The notes beneath the pieces are model-generated. The model was not told the origin of the DNA and did not search any database. It worked only from the letters and a program-made list of their open reading frames with translations. Made by a program: the position numbers and the translations under genes. From a virus, in the IMG/VR virus record IMGVR_UViG_3300032087_000806, positions 1-43,884 of that record: 43,884 nt of DNA; one strand, given 5' to 3'. Below, piece after piece: positions 12,151 through 20,200 of the stretch (position 1 is the first letter of the stretch; every line of letters begins with the position of its first letter).

Positions 12151-12232
12151 TTGTCAAGTGAGTTGCTTATGTGATATGGATAGGAAAGAGGTAGTCGCAA
12201 GGAACTTGACAAGTTAGAAATTATGCTATCAT
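12151..12232. promoter_or_regulatory. Divergent TTGACA promoter pair
   Basis: TTGTCAAGT (12151-12159) and ACTTGACAA (12204-12212) are a perfect 9-bp inverted repeat, each holding a consensus TTGACA -35 pointing outward. To the right, TTGACA (12206-12211) is followed after 15 bases by the extended -10 TGCTATCAT (12224-12232). To the left the matching -10 is poor; a TATAGT lies further on at 12120-12115. The rightward promoter would give a leader of about 780 bases before the terminase. Confidence 0.6.
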
Positions 12233-12272
12233 TCACGCATCTATATATCCTATCAACGAAGTTGAACACAAT

Positions 12273-12311
12273 ACGATACATATCAACATACGATACACTT
12301 TGCAACGATAC
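12273..12311. repeat. Three ACGATAC repeats, possible iterons or operators
   Basis: ACGATAC occurs at 12273-12279, 12290-12296 and 12305-12311, spaced 17 and 15 bases start to start. They lie 41 bases downstream of the rightward -10, where a repressor or activator could act. The same 7-mer forms the dyad in the terminator stem at 4254-4292. Confidence 0.55.
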
Positions 12312-12556
12312 GTGACAAGGGAACACAAACACAAGACAAAGCAGTACAAACAATGTTAAATCAAGGGGGGGTGTTTCCAAACTAAGACACATAGAGACAA
12401 CACAACACATTGAATACAACAAATAATGTAATACAAATCATAGTACGTAAAACCTGTAAGCCTTTCACCGCACGTATATCACGGGCAGGAAAAGTTGGGG
12501 TTTAATGTAGGGTGGCACTTCTTATGTAACGTTATACCTTAGAATATTATTGGTAA

Positions 12557-12644
12557 ATCCTTTCTTTTAAAAAGGGAGGATAAGGACTACAACAGTTAAG
12601 TTGGAAAGAGAGTAAAAGGAACATAACGCTATAGTCCTTGTCCT
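12557..12644 (+). promoter_or_regulatory. Two mutually exclusive hairpins in the late leader
   Basis: Stem 1 pairs 12557-12566 with 12572-12581 (10 bp, loop TTAAA, two G-U wobbles). Stem 2 pairs 12577-12589 with 12632-12644 (13 bp, one G-U wobble). They share bases 12577-12581, so only one can form at a time. The wobble pairs are valid on the plus strand only, which points to the rightward transcript. The layout resembles an RNA switch or attenuator. Confidence 0.5.
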
Positions 12645-12894
12645 ACCTTCTCGTGTTGGATTTGTTTTTGGCGTGAGCGGGCATATAAAAAGGAAATCTG
12701 ATTATTTATTATTCAAAGGTCTTGGGTACTAAGTTTGTCTTTCTAGTTTATACTGCCACGTATCCTTAGCTTTTAGAGTCCCGGTCTCTGCTTTACCTGT
12801 TCCTTTTACTAGATAAATAATATTTGTATCTACTTACCTTAACAGATTAATTTATATAGTTGAAATATAAAAAAATTTTTTTTCTCCCTAAACC

Positions 12895-12917
12895 AAAAAA
12901 CCTCTATTGCTAGAGGT
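12895..12917 (-). terminator. Leftward terminator upstream of the terminase gene
   Basis: On the minus strand ACCTCTA-GCAA-TAGAGGT forms a 7-bp stem with a GNRA loop and leads into a T6 tract. It would stop antisense transcripts coming from the terminase gene before they reach the control region. On the plus strand it is a plain hairpin without a T-run. Confidence 0.65.
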
Positions 12918-12956
12918 CCTTTGGCGAAAGGAGGCATAACTATGAACGTGAAGTAA
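12918..12956 (+). promoter_or_regulatory. Hairpin-masked ribosome site with a four-codon reading frame
   Basis: CCTTT (12918-12922) pairs with AAAGG (12927-12931), covering part of a perfect AAAGGAGG (12927-12934). Seven bases later ATG AAC GTG AAG TAA (12942-12956) encodes MNVK. This frame is in phase with the terminase start 75 bases downstream but is closed by this TAA and another TAA. The terminase ATG itself has no ribosome site. It could be a leader peptide or the remnant of a longer terminase N-terminus. Confidence 0.45.
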
Positions 12957-13016
12957 CATAAGTTACAGTACAATAGTAGCACATAAACACAAGATGTTGT
13001 AGTATTAAAATTAAAT

Positions 13017-14945
13017 ATGCCAAATATAGTATGTGAACTTCCGGATTGTGATAACACTCTGCCAAAAGGACAGAGAAAGTATTGCTCTAAACAATGCAAA
13101 TGGAACAGGGACAAGCGTGTGCAAAGAGCTAAAGAAATTGGCAAAGAATACGTAGTAGAGAAAAAAGAAATAAATAAATCCCCTACATTCTCTAAAGATA
13201 AAGATGGACGAACAAGTCCTAGGCGTGGTCCTCTTTATGAAAAATATATTGAGTTAGGTTATGCAAGAGATATGGCTGCGGAACGAATAACTCAGGCGGA
13301 AGTGGCAGAGGATATGAAGTGTACTGTGGCTCACGTATCTCGTATGTTTGCTGCTTACAAGGAGGATATGCAGCGTGAGCTAGAACAATCAGAATGGTCA
13401 ATACCTGAAGAAGCCACAAAGTCACTAAAGTCCTTTTCCAAGTTCCGAAAGCGTTATTTTTTAACTGAGAAAGGGAAACCATTTATCACCGCACCTTTCC
13501 ATACAAATTGGATTAAAAACATACTCAATGCTATCAAGGATGGCGGTCAGTTACAAATACTAAGTCCACCTAGACATGGCAAAACAGAACTGCTAATACA
13601 CTTCTGTATTTGGGAAATTTGTAAAAATCCTAACATACGTATTATGTGGGTAGGTGGTAATGAAGATATTGCTAAGAACTCTGTAGCATCTGTACTTGAC
13701 CAACTAGAAACTAACGAAAAATTAATAGAGGATTTTTGTGGACCGGGTGGAGCTTTTAAACCTGCAACACGTACAGGTAAGTCATGGTCACAAACAGGAT
13801 TTACTGTAGCTACTAGAACAGTATCAGGTATTAAATCTCCTACTATGGTTGGTATTGGTAGAGGTGGTAAAATTTTATCTAGGGATTGTGATTTAATTAT
13901 TGCAGACGACATTGAGGACCATAGTTCTACTGTACAACCTTCTGCTAGAGAACATACTAAGAATTGGTGGACTACAACTCTAGGTTCTAGAAAAGAGGAA
14001 CATACAGCTATTGTAGTTATAGGTTCTAGACAGCACCCTGAAGATTTATATAGTTCATTATTAAATAACGAAGCATGGAAAAACATAGTTGAAGAAGCAC
14101 ACGACAGTAGTTGTTCTTTACCTTCAGAGGATTATGAAGCACATTACGATTGTATGTTATGGTCAGGATTTAGAACATTTAAGTGGCTTGAAGGTAGAAA
14201 GCAAGACTCTATGACTACAGGTGGTTTAGCTAGATTTGAAATGGTATATCTAAATAAAACAGTAGCAGGCGGATTAACAATATTTAATCCTGATGATATA
14301 GAAGCTTGTAAAGATTATGAGATGATGTTAGGAAAAATACCTAAGAACAGTTATCTAATAGCAGGACTTGACCCGGCAGCTACAGGATATCAAGCTGCAG
14401 TATTGTGGGCAGTTACATACGACCCATTCAAAATGTATCTTGTAGATATAGATAATCAACACGGTGGTGGTATAGACCAAGCATTAAGAGTTATACAAGA
14501 ATGGAATCAACAGTATGAGTTATATCATTGGGTTATAGAAGAAAACAACTTTCAAAAAGCTATTAGACAAGACCAAAGAATAAAAGACTTTTGTAATCAA
14601 AGAGGAATTATATTAGAAGGTCATGAAACTTATAAAAACAAATGGGACCCACAGTTTGGAGTTACAGCTATGGCTAACTTATTTACAGACAATAAAGTTG
14701 TACTACCATACAAAAATGCTGAATCACAAATTAAAGTAGATTTATATAAAAAACAATTAATATACTTTGCAAGCAAAGGTCAATCTAAAAGCAAACACGT
14801 GTCTGATATAGTTATGGCTAGTTGGTTTCCTATGAAAGTTATAAGACGACTAAGTAAAGTATCTTATGCTAACATGGAATATGATTACGAACCAAGTTAC
14901 TCAGGTTATACTGAGTCGTCTTGGAATGAAGCACCTTGGAGATAG
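13017..14945 (+). CDS. terL: Terminase large subunit with N-terminal zinc finger and HTH
   Basis: This 642-residue packaging motor shows Walker A SPPRHGKT at 183-190, Walker B LIIADDIE at 293-300 and a C-terminal RNase H-like nuclease beginning at GLDPAATG (Asp452), with DIVMASW near the end holding another metal ligand. Ahead of the motor, residues 6-27 form a four-cysteine zinc finger (Cys6, Cys11, Cys23, Cys27), and residues about 85-115 look like a helix-turn-helix (AERITQAEVAEDMKCTVAHV). No separate small terminase gene is nearby, so the HTH may take over DNA recognition. The ATG has no ribosome site; TATTAA 8 bases upstream could give a leaderless message. Confidence 0.93.
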   Translation: MPNIVCELPDCDNTLPKGQRKYCSKQCKWNRDKRVQRAKEIGKEYVVEKKEINKSPTFSKDKDGRTSPRRGPLYEKYIELGYARDMAAERITQAEVAEDMKCTVAHVSRMFAAYKEDMQRELEQSEWSIPEEATKSLKSFSKFRKRYFLTEKGKPFITAPFHTNWIKNILNAIKDGGQLQILSPPRHGKTELLIHFCIWEICKNPNIRIMWVGGNEDIAKNSVASVLDQLETNEKLIEDFCGPGGAFKPATRTGKSWSQTGFTVATRTVSGIKSPTMVGIGRGGKILSRDCDLIIADDIEDHSSTVQPSAREHTKNWWTTTLGSRKEEHTAIVVIGSRQHPEDLYSSLLNNEAWKNIVEEAHDSSCSLPSEDYEAHYDCMLWSGFRTFKWLEGRKQDSMTTGGLARFEMVYLNKTVAGGLTIFNPDDIEACKDYEMMLGKIPKNSYLIAGLDPAATGYQAAVLWAVTYDPFKMYLVDIDNQHGGGIDQALRVIQEWNQQYELYHWVIEENNFQKAIRQDQRIKDFCNQRGIILEGHETYKNKWDPQFGVTAMANLFTDNKVVLPYKNAESQIKVDLYKKQLIYFASKGQSKSKHVSDIVMASWFPMKVIRRLSKVSYANMEYDYEPSYSGYTESSWNEAPWR

Positions 14946-16682
14946 ATGAAGATAGAAAATATCATAGATAGAGTTTCTGAATTATACGATTTACACGATA
15001 GAGCTTTACCTGATAGAAATAGATTTAGAAATATATTAAACGGTGGTTCAGACGGCATAAGGGAATTACTAGGTAATACTGCTGATACAACAAGCGGAGA
15101 GTTACCTGCACCTAACTTGCTTCTATCTGCATTAGATAGAATTGCACAAAAGATAGGTAGAGTTCCTAATCTTGAAATACCTTTAGCTGTTAATAAAGAT
15201 AGCGTAAGAGCTAAAGATAGACGAGATAAATTAGAACGTATTGTAAATGCATATGATGAGCATCAAAAATTAGATATGCAATTACCACAGGTAGGTAGAT
15301 GGCTACCGGGTTATGGATTTGCAGTATGGACTATAAAAACTAAATACGGACCTAACGGTGTACCGTATCCATGTGCAGAGTTACGTGACCCTTATGATTG
15401 TTATCCGGGTTACTATGGTGTAGGTCAAGACCCACACGAATTAGCTATTATACGTAGAGTTCCTCCTCCAACATTAGTTAAAATGTATCCTGAATTAAAA
15501 CCTTATTACGATACTAAGAATAGACGTAAAGCCGGTAGCACAATGTTAGTTGGTACAGGCAACATGAACTCTAATGATGAACCAAGATGGGAAACACAAA
15601 AAGGTGGAGATGTAATTGTAGAGTACATGGAAGAAACAGGTACATACGTAGTACACCCCGGTGCAAATAAATTACTTGATTTTATTCCTAATCCACTTAA
15701 ATCAGGACCACAGTTTGTAGTAGCAAAAAGATTTAGCTTTGATAAATTACAAGGTCAGTTTGACCAAGTAATTGGTTTAATGTCAGCAATGGCAAAGATA
15801 AACATTATGTCTGTTATTGCTATGGAAGATGCTGTATTTACCGAAACAAATGTGATTGGTGAGTTAGAGTCAGGACAATATAGAAAAGGTAGGCACGCAA
15901 TAAATTACCTATCACCGGGAACACAAGTTGTTAAACCGGTGAACAATTTGCCTTATCAGTTGTTTGACCAAGTAAGTCGTCTTGAAAGACAATTGCGTGT
16001 CGTTGCCGGTTATCCGGTACAAGACGATGCTATCTCACCTAACTCATTTGTTACAGGTAGAGGACTAGAAGAACTACAAAGTGGTGTTGGTGCAATAGTA
16101 CGTGAGTATCACACAATACTTGGAAATGCATTAGAACAAGTAGATATGAAACGACTTGAATATGATGAGCTTATGTTCGGTGATGTTAAGAGAACAATAT
16201 CAGGAATATACAGAGGTAGCATATTTGAAGAAAACTATACACCTGATAGAGATATTAAAGGTGCATATAAAACTGTACGTAAGTATGGTGCTATGGCTAG
16301 CTTTGATGAACCACAAAAAATTATTACAGGTTTACAATTATTGCAAGCGGGTATTATTGATAGACAGACTATGCAAGAAGAAATGGATGGTCTTGATAAT
16401 TTACAATTAATAAACGATAGAATAACAAAAGAAAAAGCAGAAAGAGTATTGTTTGATTCGTTACTTGCACAAGCACAACAAGGTAACATGCAAGCAATGA
16501 CAGCATTAAGTCAGATATATAAATCTCCAAAAGATATGGTAGATATATTAAATCAGTTTTTTGCTGCAGAACAAGAAGCACAAGAAGAACAACAAGCAAT
16601 GATGCAAGCTGCTGCAATGGCACAGCAAGGTGGATTGCCTAGTGTTCAACAAGCATTTGGAGGTGTCGGTGGACAAGTTTAA
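14946..16682 (+). CDS. Portal protein
   Basis: This is a 578-residue protein placed directly after the terminase (GGAGA, then stop, then ATG with no gap). The N-terminal half has the polar helix and strand pattern of portals, with segments such as ELRDPYDCYPGYYG and GLMSAMAKINIMSVIAMEDAV, then VTGRGLEELQSGVGAIVREYH and a Gln/Ala-rich C-terminus (QEEQQAMMQAAAMAQQGG). The portal forms the dodecameric DNA gate at one capsid vertex. Gene order and length fit; I cannot name the subfamily from sequence alone. Confidence 0.87.
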   Translation: MKIENIIDRVSELYDLHDRALPDRNRFRNILNGGSDGIRELLGNTADTTSGELPAPNLLLSALDRIAQKIGRVPNLEIPLAVNKDSVRAKDRRDKLERIVNAYDEHQKLDMQLPQVGRWLPGYGFAVWTIKTKYGPNGVPYPCAELRDPYDCYPGYYGVGQDPHELAIIRRVPPPTLVKMYPELKPYYDTKNRRKAGSTMLVGTGNMNSNDEPRWETQKGGDVIVEYMEETGTYVVHPGANKLLDFIPNPLKSGPQFVVAKRFSFDKLQGQFDQVIGLMSAMAKINIMSVIAMEDAVFTETNVIGELESGQYRKGRHAINYLSPGTQVVKPVNNLPYQLFDQVSRLERQLRVVAGYPVQDDAISPNSFVTGRGLEELQSGVGAIVREYHTILGNALEQVDMKRLEYDELMFGDVKRTISGIYRGSIFEENYTPDRDIKGAYKTVRKYGAMASFDEPQKIITGLQLLQAGIIDRQTMQEEMDGLDNLQLINDRITKEKAERVLFDSLLAQAQQGNMQAMTALSQIYKSPKDMVDILNQFFAAEQEAQEEQQAMMQAAAMAQQGGLPSVQQAFGGVGGQV

Positions 16683-16869
16683 CGAAATAATATTTCAAGA
16701 GTTTGGTTATGATGTTAATGTTGCAGAACAACTTACAGCTAAATATCATTCTAAATTAGAAACATATAACGAAGAAAACTTAGATAATAATTTTTCAATG
16801 CCGGAGATACATTTTCCGGGCTTAGGTTTTATTAGGATAGAGTTTATTCCGGAGGATTACGATGGCTAA
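16669..16869 (+). CDS. Small acidic protein between portal and giant structural genes
   Basis: This is a 66-residue product from GTG 16669 (VDKFNEIIFQEFGYDVNVA), with GGAGG 5 bases upstream; it overlaps the end of the portal gene by 14 bases. It ends in a hydrophobic segment (EIHFPGLGFIRIEFIPED). Acidic and probably structural. No family recognised. Confidence 0.68.
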   Translation: MDKFNEIIFQEFGYDVNVAEQLTAKYHSKLETYNEENLDNNFSMPEIHFPGLGFIRIEFIPEDYDG

Positions 16870-17284
16870 AAGAAGAACTAGAGATAGTAATCCTGTAGCA
16901 GGTGGTAGACCTTCATACGATACACAACCTGTACAAAATATTCCTAGAGCTGCAGGTGACCCTACAGGACAAAGTGCTGATTTTTTAGCACAACAGCAAG
17001 GAGCACCTTTAGCTAGAGAAGCAGAACAAGGTGTTGTGCCTTCAGGAGCACAAGAAAATGCAGCTGCACAAGTATTTAATTTACCTGATGCCTTTGGTCC
17101 CGGTGGTGGTAGCATTCCTATTAGCAGTAGCCAACCTGCTGTAGGTCCTGCATTATCTATGTCTAATGGATTATCTAGAGATGACGTAGATTTATTGTTG
17201 GAAGAAATAAATGCTATTGTGCCAAGTTACGAAACAGCAGCATTAACTAGACGAGGACAAGTATCTAGACAAGAGCCGAACTAA
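16862..17284 (+). CDS. Low-complexity Gly/Pro/Gln-rich small structural protein
   Basis: This is a 140-residue product, basic at the start (MAKRRTRDSNPVAGGRPSY), then long disordered stretches rich in Ala, Gln, Gly, Pro and Ser, and a short helix near the C-terminus (SRDDVDLLLEEINAIV). GGAGG precedes the ATG. The first 8 bases overlap the previous gene and the stop shares a base with the giant gene's start. It could be a minor virion or linker protein. Confidence 0.7.
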   Translation: MAKRRTRDSNPVAGGRPSYDTQPVQNIPRAAGDPTGQSADFLAQQQGAPLAREAEQGVVPSGAQENAAAQVFNLPDAFGPGGGSIPISSSQPAVGPALSMSNGLSRDDVDLLLEEINAIVPSYETAALTRRGQVSRQEPN

Positions 17285-20200
17285 TGGCGTTATTTTATCA
17301 TTTACCACATTGGATGGAAAATAAAGCTGCAAAACAAGCAGAAGCAAAAAACCAAAAGAGACAAGCATTTAGAAATTATGTTGCTCAAAATCCACAGTTT
17401 ACAAGAACATTACAAGAAAACTCTGTAGCTTTTGGTTTCTTGCCTACTGATACTATTGTAGGTGCATCATTATATGGACTAGACCCTAGTAAACCTGAAT
17501 GGGACGCAATAGTAGATAAATGGTTACAGAACGAAGCTGAAGAACAAAACAAATTTAAAGAAGCAGGAAAGTCTGCATTACGTATGGCTTTTACAGGTTT
17601 GCAATCTATGGCAGATTCTATAGATAAAACATATAAAGCTAATGCTATGGCATTAATGGATAGAGGTATGAAGCCATGGAATATATTAGCTTGGGGTGCA
17701 ATGTCTACATTAGACCCTACATATGCAGATGACGTAATGAATTATTACAGACAACAACCTGATACACCATTTGTACAAGCTATTAACAAAATGAAAAACG
17801 GAGAACGTGTTAATTTAGGTGACGGTATCTTAGGTGAAAGCACAAGAGCTGAAGATACAGAAATATATCAAGAAATGGTAGGTATGGGTGCTGACCCTGC
17901 AATAGTTAGTCAAAGATTACAAGAAGAACTAGGAGAACCTATTACACAAAACTATAGAGAAGAAGTTGCTAACTTTGGTAGTTATACAACTAACAATGGT
18001 ACAGTTCCTTTGTCAATAGGTAGAAATATAGCTGTAGAGTTATTTGAACCTGATGATTGGCAGTTTAATTTAATGTCTACCATATTTGATGGTGCATGGA
18101 GATTAGGTACTGACCCTGCATTATGGGCAGGTAGTGGTTACGCTAAGTTAGCAAAAGCAGTAAAAGCAGCACCTTCTGTATATACAAAGGGTGTAATAGA
18201 AAGTACTGAAGCATTAACAGCTGCACGTTCTGCAGGATTAGTAGATACTATGTATAGAAGATTAATAAATAAACCTGCATTAAATGATTATTTTAGAAAA
18301 TCAGAATCAGGTTATCGTATTGCAGAGTATTTAGCTAAAGCTCAAACACATGGAGAAATACAATCATTATTAAAATATCAGGGTACTGCTGCACTATATG
18401 GTGCTATTAAGAAAGCAGATACACCTGAAGCAGTTATTGATTTGTTAGTACCGCATATGGGTACAGCAATAAAACATAGATTAGATGCTACATCATTATT
18501 AACACGTGCAGTTCCTACTAGAGTTGCAGGTGGTTTGTATTCTGCAGCTAAAGGTAAGGGATTTCAATATGGATTTGATGTAGGTAGCTCAACTGCTGTT
18601 AAATCATTAGGTGCAGATGGTACAGGATTAGGACAAATGTTAGCTGCAGCATTTCCAATAGATAAATTAGAAGTACGTAATTTAGATAGAACTTACAAAC
18701 AAATGGCAGAATGGATGAAGTTTGCACAAGTTGGTGTAAAAAAACAAGACGAAGTACTTGATTTGTTATCTGAGATGGCATCAAGACAAGCTGTTACTGA
18801 TGATTTAAACTTTGTAGATAACTTTAACACTATTGTAGATTTGTGGAATAACCCTGCAGGTACAGGTGTTCTTAATGAAATAACAGATAGCTTAAAAGCA
18901 TCAGGTATACCTGACTCGGTTCTTAAAGGTGTAGAACAATGGTGGGCATCAGTAGATGAAACTAGGAAATACTTTGTGACATTAGGGCAAAGAGAAGGCG
19001 TTGGTATTAATACAGGTCAGATAATACCGGGTCAAAAGTTTAAATCATTAAAAGTTAATGGTGAAGAAGTATTTATATCACAACCTACTGCACAGTTAAT
19101 ATCTGAATATGTATCAGAAGGCTTTATACCTATGCCTGATATTAGAACATTTATTAAACTTGTTGGTCCTATGAGAACTTTTATAGGTAAAGTATTAACT
19201 TTAGGTATAGCAGATACAGCTAGTGTGCAAAAATTTATGACTAAACCATTAGCACGTGCTATAAACCTTGGAGTTAAAAGAGAATTAGATGACGTAGCAC
19301 ACGGTTCATTAACAGGATTAGAAGCTATAGAAGATTTATTTTATAGAGGTTTTGTTGCTAAAGCAACACGAGTATCAAAACGTGGTGAGTTTATAGACGA
19401 TGCTATTCAATTACAAGAAGCTGCGTTTACTAGATTTTCTAGTGGTGTTATGCAAAGATTATGGAAACCATTAGTGTTACTTCGTCCTGCATGGACAGCA
19501 CGTGTTGTAGGAGAAGAACAACTACGTATGGCATCTGCTAATTTAGATTCAGTATTTTATCATCCAATGTCATGGTTTGGTTGGGTATTAGGTAGAACAC
19601 CTGCAGAAAGAAGTAAACTTTTGAAAACTGTTACAAAAATCAAAGGAGATGAAGAAGAAGCAGTTGTAGCATTTGCTAAGTTTAAAGATAGATTTGGTAA
19701 AGGTATGTACGATATTACAGGTAATATTACTTCACACCACTATGACCACATAGCATCTATGTCTGTAGGTCACGGTGGTTGGTTAGGTGTAGACCCTGAA
19801 CGTTCTAGATATTGGAAATATTTAAATAGACCAACAGGACCTGACATAGAAGGATTTGATAAAGGTTGGGCTAGAGGTTTATTTATTTTAGAAAAAGACC
19901 CATTAGTAAAAGCATTAGCACAATTTCATAGACCCGGCATGACACAAGTTAGTTTAGATGAAATAGTAGAAAGTTTTGTTAATGGTGACCTTAGATACAT
20001 TAGAGAAGCGTTTGCAGGCAATGTAGATGATGCATTTGTAAATAGTAAAAAGATAATTTTAGAATCAGACCAAAAAGCTAGAGAGTATGTTGAGTCTGTG
20101 TATGCACGTATGCATTATGAAACAGGTGGTGCATATGAAGTAGTTAATAAAACTACAGGTCGTGTATATGGAATGGGTGATGAGATAAATCCACAAGAAT

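Larger units (their letters stand above)
12083..13016. other. 934-base divergent control region
   Basis: This is the longest gene-free stretch. It lies between the first leftward gene and the terminase. It holds a divergent pair of ACTTGACAA motifs, three ACGATAC repeats, two mutually exclusive hairpins, an AT-rich tract near 12841-12890, a leftward terminator and a hairpin over a perfect ribosome site. Open frames here (for example leftward 12422-12102) have unlikely composition and no ribosome site. It should control the switch between arms and may include the replication origin. Confidence 0.7.

Noticed and set aside
12102-12422. 106-residue leftward open frame in the control region
   Set aside because: It is Cys/Leu/Ser-rich, has no ribosome site, and covers the promoter pair and iterons; its composition is unlike the real early proteins.
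12839-13144. 101-residue leftward open frame overlapping the terminase start
   Set aside because: It runs through a leftward terminator and an AT-rich tract, and lies antisense to a certain gene.
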